A DNA stretch of 64,000 nucleotides, taken from Phlebotomus papatasi. Taxonomy: Eukaryota > Arthropoda > Insecta > Diptera > Psychodidae. Where the stretch lies: assembly GCF_024763615.1 (NCBI RefSeq), contig NC_077224.1:23715078-23779077 (forward strand), in the 5' to 3' direction. Position numbers and translations under genes: made by a program. The notes under the pieces were generated by a model. That model was not told the DNA's origin, did no database searches, and saw nothing but the letters and a program-made list of their open reading frames with translations. Shown one piece after another: positions 34,066 to 47,262 of the stretch (within the stretch, counting starts at the first letter, position 1; every line of letters starts with the position of its first letter).

Positions 34066-34805
34066 GGAACACCCATTGACACTATAAGAACTCATGTCAG
34101 GACCTATTGACACCTTACTCTGTACCATAAAAATGCCATATTACTTACATATTATAAGACACATTAAATAAATTTCAACATTTTAAAAAAAGTGTCAATA
34201 GAGGTTCCCTGTCGAAGAGGTTTCCATTCGACCCTATTGCCATTTGTTCATACATTTTTGTCTGCTGTCAAAACTTTAAGAGAATTTCTAGAACTCCATA
34301 GAACTTTCAAGATGTACAAGATTTTCTAACATTTGAAGTTTTTGAATTACGTGAAAGGAATTTAAGTGAATCTTTTTATTAGAATGAATAAAACTTCTTC
34401 AAAAAATATTTCTTCAAGGGGTGACTCATTCCCATATTTCACTGCTAAATGTTCATTTTTCGTTTCTTGGGTTTCGCAGAGATTTTAATTGTTTATTTAT
34501 TTTATTCGAGACGACACAAATGTTAAAATTGGAAAAATCGTGTGAACAGAAAATAAAATAATTCATTGTAGGGTCGAAGCAAGACCTATTGGTAGTTTAA
34601 AAACTCGTCTTAGACCCCATTGACGCCTTATTCTGTGCCGATTAGGATTCGGAATTTAAACACCTAGCCTTATAGGAAAAGGTAGATTAATCAAAAAACA
34701 TCATATTACTTGCCCTTTATTAAGATACATTAAATAAATTTCAAAATTTTGATGAAATCGCCAATAAATCTTCTGTGCCGAACAGGTGTTCCTTCGACCC
34801 TACTA
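34066..34805 (+). repeat. Two direct repeats about 0.5 kb apart
   Basis: About 34066-34243 and 34570-34805 share, in the same order, CCTATTG, GACACCTTACTCTGTACC (GACGCCTTATTCTGTGCC), CATATTACTT, ACATTAAATAAATTTCAA and a terminal TTCGACCCTA. Copies are diverged. They could be flanking repeats of a decayed element or a segmental duplication. Confidence 0.55.
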
Positions 34806-34969
34806 TCTTATATTAAAAGTTTTATTCAATTTTTATTTAATCCTGAAAGCCCAAATTCCGAATAGTCAAAATCTTGAAAGGGTCGAAGTTATACGGAGAA
34901 TAATATGTGCAATAATGTCCCAAAACACAGAAACTTTCAAGGGCTTTCATAAGCAATTAGAGTGGCTCA

Positions 34970-35250
34970 AGTTTCCAGTTCCCCGAAAAAATATATGGGT
35001 TCCCTGAGAGCCTCGTGAGTTCCCTGAAAGACTATATGGATTCCTCGGTTTCTCTGAAAAAATGTATGGGTTCCCAAGGTTCCCCGTGAGTTCTCTGATA
35101 TGGCTTCTCCGGGTTCCATAAAGCATTTACGGGTTTCCCGGATTCTTAGATGGTTCCCTGAAAAAATGCATGGTTTCCCCGGGTTCCGTAAGAATTCCCT
35201 GCCAAAATTTGTGGGTTGCCCAAGTTCCCCGGGTTCCCTAGCCAGATTGG
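34970..35250. repeat. Degenerate minisatellite, GGGTTCCC type
   Basis: Irregular repeats of a 30-40-bp theme, TGAAAAAATGTATGGGTTCC followed by C(C)GGGTTCC, cover about 280 bp. The period is variable and no coding pattern persists. Confidence 0.55.
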
Positions 35251-35252
35251 CT

Positions 35253-37383
35253 GAGTTTTCCGAAATGAGTTACCCTTTAGAAAATCTCCATTTATTTAGT
35301 GCATTTATGTTATTTAGTGCATTTATTGAAATAGCGATGATACTTTTAAGAATGAGGGATATTGGCTTTCTGTATTTTACCTCTTTTGCATTTTTTGGAA
35401 AATATATTTTATATTTTTTAAATATTGATAAATTTATTGAAAGTTCACCAAATTTTAAAAAATTTTGCTAAAATTTCTCAGATTTTGAAAAATTTTTCTA
35501 GTGTTATTCCACAACACTAGGCATATTAAGGGTTTTCAATAAATTTCTTGGGTTTCTCGTTTTTGGGTTATTTTTTGTGGTTCTTCGTTTCTTCAAACAT
35601 TTTTAGAAATATTATAGATTTGATTTTTATTCTTACTTTAGATTTCTCTTATTTCTACAGACCTTTGTTTGATCGCGATTTGCGAAAAATGTCTAAGGAA
35701 AATGTCATTGGTTTCTTCAAATGCATTACCCCTCACGATAACAGCGTATTGTTTTAGTATAGGAAATCTAATTCAATAAAACACATTTAGCAACTTTTAT
35801 TTTATGTTTGCAACATCCTATTAAAGCCATTATTTCGCAATTTATAAAAAAAATGCTGTTGAATAAAATAAAACCTCTTCCTTAAAATAATCTAAATAAA
35901 TTTTATGGATGTTTCAAGACTGAATGCTGTTTTTGATATTCAATCTAGATTAACACTTTTTTATTAATTGCAAGGTCGATGTCTTATTTTTTTTATTGGC
36001 TCCAATTTACTGTGCTTAAATTATTAATATATTACATTGTGATGTTGGCAGTTCCCAAACATATATCCTTTGAGAGCCGATCTCCTGGGCCATTTTGGAA
36101 TTTGATCTCTATAAAGAGCACTAAATGGATTGCCGTTAATCTCTTGTGACACAGTCGTAAGATCACGAAATGCAAAGTTAGCGCCAAAGTTAAGTGATTA
36201 GCACCGCAGGAGATGGTTTGTCGGACCAAAAAAAAGACAGGTTTATCTTGTGTGGTGAATATTAAATTAATTACTGGTGATGTGAAAACATGGGGGACAA
36301 TGAGACATTCGGGGTGGACGAAAGTCAGCATCGATAACCTCGCGTGACCTCATTCAAATGTGGAAGATGACAGAAAGCACTGTCATTAAAGTGCTAAGAA
36401 TAAACTGAAAAATTGCCGAAAGATGTTAATTTTTGTTGTCCCATTGTAACACTGACAAAAAAAGCTTCGTTTTTTTCAATCTACATATTTCACAATCAGA
36501 ATTAATTTCATGGAAAATTTTCTAAATAAAAACTTAGAAGAAAGGCGACTATCGATTAGACTAACTTCCGATGCCGAAAGTGTTTCGATTTTCACTTTCG
36601 ACGACCTTGACTTCGACTCAAGTAAAGGAAATGGTATGAGAAGTGTCTATTGGACATGTCTTATCTCATTCCTCAACAGTAAATTTAGCCATGCGAAAGA
36701 TATGCGTTACTTTGTTCAAGTTTATGACGTGGTGAGCTTTCGCTTGAAGCACGTGGATTGTTAAATTCTAAGGTCGCTCGTGGTTGTTGCTCATCAAGGA
36801 ATTTCATTCATTTTCTCTGTATATCCACACAAATCGATACTCCCTGACTCAACTTACAGCCCAAATTCTGATACCAAATTGCCTATTGGACTGTGAGGCA
36901 TTTTGAGATTTCGCGGCGATAATGTACCCAACTCCAATTGAGAAATTCAGTGAGACGGAAATTGTGTGTTGTTAAAAGCATGATAACAACAAACCACTCA
37001 AATGCGACAATTTAAATTGTATTGTATAGTTAATTTGTATTTCGAGACACTCTCTCACTTTTTGGCTGACGAATCGTGAAAAATAAAATAAAATTGATGT
37101 AAGGCTTGTTTTCAACTCCATCGCCACTATTTTCGTGCAAGACATTTCGACAGCACGCCTGATGACCAATTGACGTCAGACGGAAAATGCGAAAATGTGC
37201 GTCAACCACAATTTTTCTTTTTATCCCCTTTTTTTCGTTAGCCGCAAACATTAGCAAATGGGGCACAATAGAGCACTCCAAATCAGGAAACTGTCAGAGA
37301 ATATTGCTATTCTAGAAGTTCTGTCGTACAAAAAGTTTTAGCGCTTTGAATGATTCTTATTTCAAAGGAAAAATTTAACGATA
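35253..37383. other. 2.1 kb without recognised features
   Basis: No gene, RNA or inverted repeat recognised. The sequence at 36030-36360 and 36510-36980 is less AT-rich but open frames are short and unconvincing. Confidence 0.4.
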
Positions 37384-37385
37384 TA

Positions 37386-37825
37386 GGGTAAGTGTGCCAA
37401 ATTCCGGCCAGCTTGCAATTCCGGCCACCTTTTTTGTTCCTCGAATTTCCATGAATTTTTAGTTTTTACATACTGTAGAGATTATACAATGCAAAATAAT
37501 ATCAAGAAATATAGCTGCGACAAACGAGATGACGTGAAAAAGGCATTGGAAGAATTCCTGAAGGGCAAGGAACTATGAGAATGAAGGTGGCCGAAATAGG
37601 GCACCAAAGCTATGTCTACAATTTTATTCATTTTATTCATTTTAAAATGTATTAAGAATAATTTTAAAGTAAATAAAGACGATAAACTGTCTACAAGGCG
37701 CTAAGCAATACTCCTTAAGTAGAAGGAATGAAAAAAGTCAATTTATATTAAAGATATTAATTACATTTCAAACTTTAGACTTTGGCGCTTGCATGCAACT
37801 ATGCCGAAATTTGGCACACTTACCC
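37386..37825. mobile_element. 440-bp TA-flanked MITE
   Basis: GGGTAAGTGTGCCAAATTCC plus GGC is mirrored by GCCGAAATTTGGCACACTTA plus CCC. TA at 37384-37385 and 37826-37827. A second GGCC-containing motif lies just inside the left end. Confidence 0.8.
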
Positions 37826-38008
37826 TAACTTGAATTAACTGAAGACAAAGTTTGATCGAAAGAGACCGAGGTTCAAAACAAGTCAGATAGCCTGAACACT
37901 AATCCGTTATTCGTTTTACGATTCTCAAAAGAGAATAAAGATCCCTAAATTATCCGAAAAAAACAGTTTTGGTAATATGTTTATGGCAGAACTGAACAAA
38001 ATATAATA

Positions 38009-38424
38009 CAGTACGACTCCAATAGTCAACGTATTTGATTCTTATAGGGTGACGGCATTATTTATGGCTTCTTCGCAGAGAACTTTACAATGTCACAAAA
38101 TAATTTCGAAAAATGTCAAAATTAAAAAATATTTAATGTGTTATGATAACAGATCACATTTTCTGGGTTTTCGGAATTATTTTTTGAGAAAAATTATTGC
38201 GACGGGGCCATAAGTAAAGACAGGCCACAAGTAATGCCGTCATCATATCTGCAATATTCTAGGTTATTATTTTTTTTTTGTAGTTAATATTTTATTCATT
38301 AAAAATTATCTCAGGTTTTTACTTAACAAAAGGAGTTTGAGAGTTAGATATTAAACCTGGAATTTTATATACTTTTTCACGGTGTTTAAAATTTTTAGGA
38401 GTTGACTCTATCGCGGTCGTACTG
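38009..38424 (+). mobile_element. CAGT-ended (pogo-type) MITE, copy 1, interrupted
   Basis: CAGTACGACTCCAATAGTC is mirrored by GTTGACTCTATCGCGGTCG plus TACTG, with TA on both sides. It lines up with 43434-43638 apart from an extra block of about 200 bp at 38046-38250. Confidence 0.75.
38046..38250. mobile_element. Nested MITE inside the CAGT element
   Basis: AGGGTGACGGCATTA is mirrored by TAATGCCGTCATCA. Its absence from the sister copy at 43434 marks it as an insertion. TGGCTTC/GGCCAC words lie inside the arms. Exact ends are uncertain by a few bases. Confidence 0.55.
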
Positions 38425-38426
38425 TA

Positions 38427-41400
38427 CTTCTATTAAAGTACAGTGTATTAATGTCTATTAATGTACAGATCATGTAATCCATAGATATTATTTATATATT
38501 TAAAAAAAATGTATTTGATATCAAAAATAATTGTTTTTCAAAAGTTGATTATTTTTCATCTGCCAAAAGTTTGTTGACACATTTGAAAAAAGAGAAAATT
38601 TTAAAAAGTATTTTTTTTTGTATCATTTTTCATATCTGTTTTCTCGAACATTGCTTTGTCAAGAAACTTTTGGCTGATACTGTACATGAAACTGTTTGTT
38701 GACTCATTATATTAAATTTTAAATCTTAGTAAATTTTTATGAACTGAGATATAATTGTAATAAGAAATTTATTTTACTTCCCAATTCTAAAAAGAAAGAT
38801 CATAGAAGGAGCGATACAAGGAGTCTCGGGATTATTCACTTCGGTATAATCCTGATACATGCATAAATGCAATATATTTATGAAAGTTTGGCTACCACTG
38901 GGGTCTAAAATGTGAATTAACGTTTGAAATACTCCCTAAATATATGGCACCTAATATATTTTGCATATATTGCGGTGTTACTGTAACTTATGGCTTATAT
39001 AAACTAGAGAAATTTATGTCCATATTGAAGCAAATCGCCTAAATTCACATAAATTTCTCTATGTAGAGACCATTATTTAAGACAAGTCTCCTACACGTAT
39101 ATATATGTATATAAATGTACATAATATCGGAACCCCTTGTATTTTTTTTAAAGTAGATTTAAGTTGTAAACGTTAATTAAAAGATGACTGTCTAATTAAC
39201 CATTTAAAATTTTATACTTTTAGAATTATTGAAGAACGAATATTCATGATTTAGAATTTGTTCCTTCTGCACATTAATAAATGGTCATTGTGAAAAGAAA
39301 AAGAATATTAAGGAGGGCCGGGAGATATTTCTGAATATGAGTCTTAACGGGCACTTAATTTAAATTCTTTACAATAAATTCTTTCAAATACCATTTATTT
39401 ATATAGTGTTACTGGCTCATAAATGAATTTGTTTTCCAGAATTCAAGTCAGGAAAAGAATAAATAAAAATATTATAAAAATCGACGCGATGTCAAACTTA
39501 CAAATTCGCTTAATTTTCATTTCATATGATGGAAACTAAAGGGTTAAATTCGAAAAAGAATTCTAAAGCATTCGCAAATTAATTAAATTTAGTTAAACTA
39601 AAAGAATTAAATAAGAGTAATAAAGTAGTACTATTATATAGTAGTAATAATAAAATAAAATAAAATTTTACATGAACTTCATACGATCAAAAAATAATTA
39701 CACTTTTACTGTATAACTAATTAAAACTTACTGACATTGTAAATTGTTAATTTGAAAACCCATATTTTTTATTTCATGGTTCAAGTTGAATAAATTAATA
39801 ATAAAGTTTATTTTAGAATATAAAGAAGCCAGTATTAAGATAAGTCACTTGCTATGCGCGAAAAAATTATAGTTTCTGTTATATTGCTTTATATTTCCTA
39901 TTTCAAAGAAAACAAACATTTAATCGAAAAAAAGCATTAGAAAATGCATTATAGTTTTTATTTTGAAAAGTAAGATACTATACATATCAATGTTTAAAAA
40001 TAAAAATAAATATATCAATATCTGTGAAATAATAAGAATTTTTCCCAATGTATTCATTCATCTTAATTTTATCAATCAATATGTTTATTTAATTGTCAAT
40101 GCGATATTCGCATAAACAAATTTTGTTAAAAGTATTATTCAGATGAAATTAAATATTTAGTCTCATAAAACATTAAAGTTCCATCGTGCTGTCTGATTGG
40201 CTAATAAATGTTTTGAAAGCTTTTAAGCTCTGGCCAATCAGAAATAAGATTAAAGATTATATGGAATTATGTGTTTTTAGAACTAGACAATAAATTAAAT
40301 CGAAAATGTTGGGCAAAGTAAAGTAAGTTTTAAAAACTCAGAAGAGGGATTTCAACATTAGTACTTAGCTTCTCCTTTAGTACTCTTGCTCTATGTTCGG
40401 AACAAAAAGCTCTCAAATGTAGAGCAAGAGTTTCAACCTGTCCAAAGTTTCACTTTTGATCAAATACCAAGCGTACAATTTCAGGTTACTTAAAAAAAAT
40501 ATCCTACTAAACTCTCAATTTTTTACTGACTTGATAAAATTACTAATTAAAACTATACTTTACTTATTGTATATTGTATATTGTATAGTCCTACATGTTA
40601 CTTTCTGTATCCTGGGCATGAACCAATAAACTTATTATTATTATTATTATTCACCTGTTAATTAATTTCTTCTAATATTACAAAAGAATTTATTGACTTT
40701 GAAAATATCAGTAACTTTATAATGAATTGCAGTTAAGATTTGGTTTACAGAAGTAACTGAGGTATTTACAAACGAGATAACCGTTAAATTGAAAAAAAAG
40801 ATATCAATGGTTTAAGATAAACTATCTTTTCTCACAGCATACTGACCAATCCCACATTCTTGTTTAATTCATGCTTTCATTTAAAGTTCCCTTCCCACGT
40901 TCAATCAATTGATCTTCCGGATATCTTGTTTTTTCCGGAACGAGCCAGGCAAGAGCTAGATTGTTCCGGAGTGAGTCTTTCAAGGTATTTCATAAAGCAA
41001 ATGGACCAAAAGTCCTTACCTGTGACACGACGAATGGGTGACTTTTCCGTGGACATGTTGGAGTGTCTGTGGTAAAGCTTCTAGGTGGATGGCGGGAACA
41101 GGAGAGAGACTGCGAAAACTGCCTGAGAGAAGGAAAAGAAACTCATGAATAATTTTCCGGTTAATTGATATGCATGAATCCAACTATGTCTAGACGGGAC
41201 TGGATTTGATCGATGAGATTTTATTGGATCATTTTGCCCAGTTGAATTAATTTGCAACAACATTTCAATCAAAACTTGTTTTTGCCACAAAGACTATTAA
41301 ACAAATAAGGTTACATATGTGTATTAATTGAGGAGGCTCTCAGCAATATTTTTGCTGTCTCTCGTACTAAAATTAAAGAAAAAAAATAAATAAATGGGAG

Positions 41401-42676
41401 GCAATATTAATTACTCAAACGCGCGATCAACATTTTTAACCCAATGCACCCTTGAGAAAAAGCATCGCATTGGAATTTGATCATGATCTTCACCACTAAG
41501 ACAAAATACTAAAAAAGCTTGTGCATAAAATCGCTGTTTTCATGATCATCTCTCATTCATCTGGTGATTTTAAAATGTAATCTTGGTGGAATGGGAGAAA
41601 AAACACTGCTTGTCCAGTCAATGATTGACATGGGAAGAAATTTTTATCAAAATTGACGATCATCTTAGCAAAAAGACCGTCCGAACATCTTTACGTTATT
41701 GGAAAATTATTTAAAGTCGCAATTTAGTTTCAAAGGGGTACCGCAGTGGAAAAGACTTTGCGAAACGCTGGGCCTTGTGATTTTCATGCAATGTCTTGGA
41801 AGTTGTTTTTATATTGTTTGTTTGATTGAATGCATGTTTATTACATAAAACTAATTGTGCGTATTTCATGACGTGGATTAAGAGACGATGAAACTCAATC
41901 CTTTAATTAATCTGTAAAACCAATTTCATCGAGGGCTCAGAATAAAACTCGAATAACTCGAATTTTTACAAAATTCGTTTTTTTTCGCTTTTGGATACTA
42001 CTTTACATCCTCTATGTTCTCTGTGAATAATATGGCTGAAAATTAGTTATTGTCAAAGTTATAGGCTTACATATATACTTAACATATAAGATCTGAGCTT
42101 GAAATCGCTTTGCTATAAATTTGACTATTCAAAGTTTCAGACAAGAACATAAGGAAGTTAAGGAACTTCGAGAAATACGTGAAAATGATTCAAAATTGAA
42201 CAGGTCTTAACAAAAAATACACTGAATTAAATTTAGGTAAACTCAGGATATAGAATGACAAAAATTCATGTAACATATTCTCGACACGATTAATAATAAT
42301 AACCTAACATATTCTTACCCAACAGCTCGTGATATTCTTGGCAAGACTGGATACATCTCTCAACAAATTTTTGAGCACCCACTGCACCCACTCTCCCAAT
42401 CCAAACCTTATCCTCTACCTAACCATCTATACAATCCGTCCCCTATATAACGAGTTGTTCGAGTCTTATTCTGAGCCATCGATTTGGCTTGGAATTTTTC
42501 TCCTATGTTTAAATGTAAATGAGCCATATCATAATGTAATTTAGCTTCTCAATCTGTTTGTGCACCCAAATTATATCACGATAAGGCTCAATTTTATTTA
42601 AAAATATAGGTGAAAAATTCAAATTTTAAAGGTGCCCCACTTCCCCCTAAGACATCATAACGGACATTTTACCAGG
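38427..42676. other. 4.2 kb AT-rich, mostly unrecognised
   Basis: No coding region recognised. The stretch 39345-39590 resembles 57300-57540 (shared CACTTAATTTAAATTCTTTA, TTTATTTATATAGTGT and CGATGTCAAACTT), so it is part of an undefined repeat. A (TTA)n run sits at about 40632. A lone GGTGCCCCACTTCCCCCTA at about 42631 resembles the end of the MITE at 47949. Confidence 0.4.
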
Positions 42677-42678
42677 TA

Positions 42679-43289
42679 CACTCTTAGAAAAGTTTAGCCA
42701 TACTAATGAAAATTAGTTGATCGGGTGATTATTATCAAATTTATTTAAAATAGTTCTTATAATCTTAAAACATTTTACTCGTAATAAATTTATTGGTAGT
42801 GAGAACATAAGGAAATATTTACGATAATGGTCTCATACAATTATATTTGCTTGTGTTATTTAAATGAAATCGATATCCCAACTAATATTGGTCACTAATT
42901 CTTTTCAGTTCTCACAACTAATGCAAATAAATGGGCCTATACTTTCATAAAGTTGTGAGAACTTTTTCAATAGTAAAGAATGGTTTTTTACTTATGTGTT
43001 GAAGCTTTTTCGAGCTATATAGTAACCACAACTAATATGATATAGTTATTACAGCCAATAAGATGGGTATCAACCACATTTATTTATTTATGGGAACTAA
43101 TATGTTATAGTACCCGTTATTAATCTAATTTAGTTATGATAACTAAATCAATAAGATACTGTAACTAATATTGGTCAACTATTTCATTTAGTTACCTTAC
43201 CTAAATATATGGATGGGTCTATGCTTACTATATTTTATAGTTTCCATGACTGTATATGAGGTAGTTGGGACTAAATTTTTTTAAGAGTG
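42679..43289. mobile_element. 611-bp TA-flanked MITE
   Basis: CACTCTTAGAAAAGTTTAG is mirrored by CTAAATTTTTTTAAGAGTG, with TA at 42677-42678 and 43290-43291. The interior repeats AACTAATAT(G/T)G-type words. Non-coding. Confidence 0.8.
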
Positions 43290-43433
43290 TACGTATCAAT
43301 CAAAAATCTTACTACAAGTTTAGGACTCATTTATAGCTCGGTATTTTCTCAAGTAGTACTTCGAGTAATACCGATGAGGATGATATTCTAGGGTACATTG
43401 CTATGGTAATCAATCTTACACATTTTTGAATTA

Positions 43434-43638
43434 CAGTACGACTCCGATAGAGTCAACACATTTGATTCTTGTTTATCTCCAATATTCTATTAATAGTTGT
43501 TGATACTATTTCACTCGTTAAATACTCGTTCTTACTTAATAAAATTAGTGTAAAAGTTTAACATTAAAACCTGGAATTTTACAGATTTTTTCACGGTGTT
43601 TAAAATTTTTAGGAGTTGACTCTATCAGAGTTATACTG
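43434..43638 (+). mobile_element. CAGT-ended (pogo-type) MITE, copy 2, intact
   Basis: CAGTACGACTCCGATAGAGT is mirrored by ACTCTATCAGAGTTATACTG, TA on both sides, 205 bp. The CAGT ends and TA duplication fit mobilisation by a pogo/Tigger transposase, although its TIR differs from that of the Tigger at 21515. Confidence 0.8.
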
Positions 43639-44034
43639 TACTTGTTTTTCTGGAGTTCATCTTTGTATAACTTCACAATAATAATTATGAAAAAAAATCA
43701 AACCACCGATTGTTCTTGTAATCTTTTTTTCTTGATTGCAGCACTTAATCCTTAAATAACCCGGTTGATATATTAAGATGTCATGGACAAATACGGGATC
43801 CTAACGGTTTTGAGAATATAACTAGTGGAAAAAACTGAACTTCTGAATAACTAGAACGAACTTCTGGTATTTTTTTTGTAGATTAATAATCAGATTTTAA
43901 AGGCTTGTTGTTTTTTTCGAGAATACTCCAATATTCCTCACAAATGAAAGATGAATCAATTCCACGGGTAAAAGTCCCTTCCATTATAATGAATTCCCAG
44001 AGACCGGTAGGGTACACAAAGTGCCTTGTCCCTA

Positions 44035-44286
44035 CACTGAGAGAAATCCGAAAAAGTTAAAATAACATTCAGGAAATGTTAATTTTACCCTGCAGTATTA
44101 ATCCAATATCGGTGTAAATATTACCCTTTTAGATGTATTAGGGGTTAAAATTACCCTTTTTTGTGTTAATTTAACCCTTAAAAGGTGTAAAATTAACATT
44201 AAAAAATGTTGATATATTTTTACACCTAAAAAGTGTTAAAGTTACAGGGAAGAAAAGTTAATCGCACCCCAGTTTTTTTCTCAGTG
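44035..44286 (+). mobile_element. MITE-A copy 2
   Basis: 252 bp, same orientation as copy 1, and nearly identical in plan. TA at the left; the right flank reads TG. Confidence 0.85.
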
Positions 44287-45419
44287 TGGGAGGTAAAGGG
44301 TGTGCATTTTTATGCAGAGAGCGATCATGCCTTGCAATAGTTATAATGGTCTTAGCCGACTGTCAGTTGATCCTGAGCTACGAGTACATCAACATACCCT
44401 TCAGAGGAGAAATCTTATCGGACTACCACCACCAGTTTTGCTACTATGCCCGTTTTCCAAGCCCTCAGTTATTTTAATCTCAAACAAAATACTTTTAGAT
44501 TTTAGAAGTGAGAAAATTGTGTCGGTTTTGCAGCTGTTTGTACTCTATATATCCTTATTACAGGATATATTTCCGTTTAATGCACTAAAACTCCAAGTTT
44601 CTATCTTATATCGTAAACCGTAAAGAAACCGTCAACTTACAAAGAAGTTTTCCGATATACCAAAGTCGATATCCCCTACCGTTTGGCCTCTAGATCTCAT
44701 AAGAAACTCCAAGAAGAACAATATGACATGATTTTACACAAAATTTCAAATTATGATTATTTCTCAGAAATATTGGGCATTGACGGTAGGGGCCGATGAT
44801 TTAAAGATTATAAAGAATCAAGAGGTAATATATAAATTCTATCTATAAGAGTTCGAGCAATAAGAATTGAGAGAGAGAGAAAAAAATGTGAGTGATCGTT
44901 AAGGTGACTTTTATGGATGGTAAAAATTCATACATACCTCTTCTACAGGTTGCACTAAACGGTCACTCTCCAACTTTAAAACAGCAAGTTGAGAAATCAA
45001 TTTATAATTGATACCTTGTGGTTTTATGGCTTGTCTTATTTTATTTTGTATTTAGGAAAGGGTTCAATAGTCAGCCAATTGAGTTTGATGCACGGCACAA
45101 CTTTCAGTGATCGACAACTTTCTTCTCGATCTGTGACTATTTTTACAGCTTGATTTGCATTAAATGAGAATCAAGGAAAAAAATGTAACGTTTCTAGCTT
45201 TTATACACTATTTTTTTTTCTTCACTTTTGCTGTTCTTTGGATAGACTCAATGAATTATTCATGTGAGAATAATATAGTTTATTTAGTGGGTTTTTTTTT
45301 GGAGGGGAATTCTAAGTCACTGGGATCTTATCAAACACTATCAGTTTGTGTTGATGATCTTTAGCGATCGTGTTGTTAAGCAGAAGTCTGGTAATTTCAC
45401 GATGAATCGTAAAATGTAG

Positions 45420-46290
45420 CACTGGGTTCAATCTCTTACTCTTAATTTTCGCACCAGAGTAGAGTCTCGTGGTCACTCTGAGGAATTTCGCGTGATTTCT
45501 AACACCACCACCAAATCTCGTGCTTCCCGAGATTTTTCTTGTGTCAAGACTCCTCTCGAAATAAATTATAGCATATATAGAGAGAGAAAAAAAGAAGAAG
45601 AAATGGGAACCGACAGGAGGAGCGAAACCCGATGAAATTTATTATGCGTGATGGTTTAAAAAAAGCTCAAGTCTATGTCGAGTGCCTATAAATATCCCTC
45701 GTTGAATTTCCACACGGGTTCGTGGTAGGTCTTCGATGGAGAAGATTGCGATGTGTCTGTGGCTCAGAGATTAGCACGGGATTTCAATCTTCTTGGGGCG
45801 TTTTGTCGCTTCTGGCCAAGCTGCTTCAGAATTCCGTCCACTCTGGAGCACAGTGACTATTGAACTGACTCCGATTCCACCAGCAGCTGGATCTCAACTC
45901 GGTTGATTTGTGATCAATGCCGATGAGACACTACCACATACAGCCCAGGAAAAGCGTCTCTCTCTCTGGGATTCAATTGCTCGCCTAGCACCCTCTAACT
46001 TCACAGTGTATGCTGCTCTACCACAAAAATCCAACTTATAGTGAATTTTATTTGACTCTGCAGTGCCAACAAAAATTTATCACATTCACAGTCCCGCGGT
46101 CACAAAAGCTAATAACTTGGGAACTTGGGGAAACGAACAGCGAAAACTCCACACGGGACAACGTTGAGCAGTTTACTGTCTTGCTTCAAGTTAATTTTTC
46201 GCGCTCAACCGCCAGTGAGGCAAGAGACTACCACAACACTCCCCCAACATTCCCTCATGTAGTCCAAATTATATTTCTCACATTGTCACT
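45420..46290. promoter_or_regulatory. Possible promoter region, less AT-rich
   Basis: This interval is visibly less AT-rich than its neighbours. It contains GAGAGAG at about 45577, CTCTCTCTC at about 45958 (GAGA-factor-like sites), and a plus-strand CCTATAAATATCC at about 45686. On the minus strand a GAGTCAGTTCAAT initiator-like word lies near 45860. No ORF longer than a few codons follows either. It may be the distant promoter or first exon of the transporter (minus) or of an unknown plus-strand gene. This is a weak inference. Confidence 0.3.
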
Positions 46291-46436
46291 GTAGTTGTGC
46301 GCAAACGCAACAAAGTTGATTCATAATTGAGGTTTGGTTGTTCTTCAAAATTTCCAAAATTTCATGAAAATTTGAAAAAAATTATTGGAAAGTAAAGAGG
46401 AATATTATTGATATGATTTTATTATTATTAATCGTA

Positions 46437-46690
46437 CACTGAGGAAAAAACTGGGGTGCGATTAACTTTTTTCCTCATAACTTTAACACTTTTTAGGTGT
46501 AAAAATATATCAACATTTTTTAATGTTAATTTTACACCTTTTTAAGGGTAAAATTAACATTAAAAAGGGTAACTTTAACTCCTAATACACCTAAAAAGGG
46601 TAATATTTACACCGATTTTGGATCAATACTGCAGGGTAAAATAAACATTTCCGGAATGTTATTTTAACTTTTTCGCATTTCTCTCAAGTG
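46437..46690 (-). mobile_element. MITE-A copy 3
   Basis: Opposite orientation to copies 1 and 2. CACTGAGGAAAAAACTGGGG at the left, TTCTCTCAAGTG at the right, TA on both sides, 254 bp. Confidence 0.85.
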
Positions 46691-46824
46691 TATTGACATT
46701 GCTTTATTCATTTCGAATTGTTTTCGCAACAATACTCGATAACGATAATTGATAATCTTGATATAAGCATCGAAACCAAAATCTCTGCATCACAAATCTA
46801 GAATATTGTCCACTAAGATACCTA

Positions 46825-47045
46825 CACTGAGAAAATAATGGGAGTGCGATTAACTTTTTTTCCTCATAACTTTAACACTTTTTAGGTGTAAAAATATATC
46901 AACATTTTTAATGTTAATTTTGCACCTTTTTAAGGGTAAAATTAGCAATAAAAAGGGTAACTTTAACCCCTAATACACCTGAAAAGCATAATATTTACAC
47001 CTATTTAGGAACAATAATGCAGTGTAAAATAAACATTTCCGGAAC
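46825..47045 (-). mobile_element. MITE-A copy 4, right end lost
   Basis: It starts CACTGAGAAAATAATGGG after a TA and follows copy 3 closely up to AACATTTCCGGAAC. Sequence then diverges into unrelated DNA, so about 30 bp of the element is missing. It lies 134 bp from copy 3. Confidence 0.8.
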
Positions 47046-47149
47046 GGTTCTGGTGTGGAACCGTAGCAATTCTTGCTACAGAATTTCGTTCTGCACTCCA
47101 CACTTTTCATCATATCCAATCGTGTACCGTGGATGCAGGTGACCTTGTC

Positions 47150-47262
47150 TTGCGTGCGTGACTTTACTCCTTGATCTTCGTAAGCTTTTCTTTAATTTTA
47201 GAACTTAATGTTTGTCTTTACCAATCCAATCTACCACGCTTGATCGTTGAGGACCATTCTCA
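47150..47262 (+). repeat. Dispersed repeat shared with 53975-54080
   Basis: Both sites share, in order, TTCGTAAGCTTTT, TTAGAACTTAA (CTAGAACTTAA), GTCTTTACC and TCTACCA followed by TGATCGATGAG-like text. Limits are not defined. At 53960-54135 the repeat sits between ACCGTAAGTG and an inverted ACTTACGGT, suggesting a small TIR element there. Confidence 0.5.

Noticed and set aside
44947..45060. A possible 5' coding exon of the transporter on the minus strand
   Set aside because: An open stretch ends at a good GTATGT donor, but it has no ATG and no resemblance to SLC17 N-termini.
46010..46294. 94-codon open frame downstream of the possible promoter
   Set aside because: No domain or protein-like composition. 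Its length is within chance for this less AT-rich stretch.
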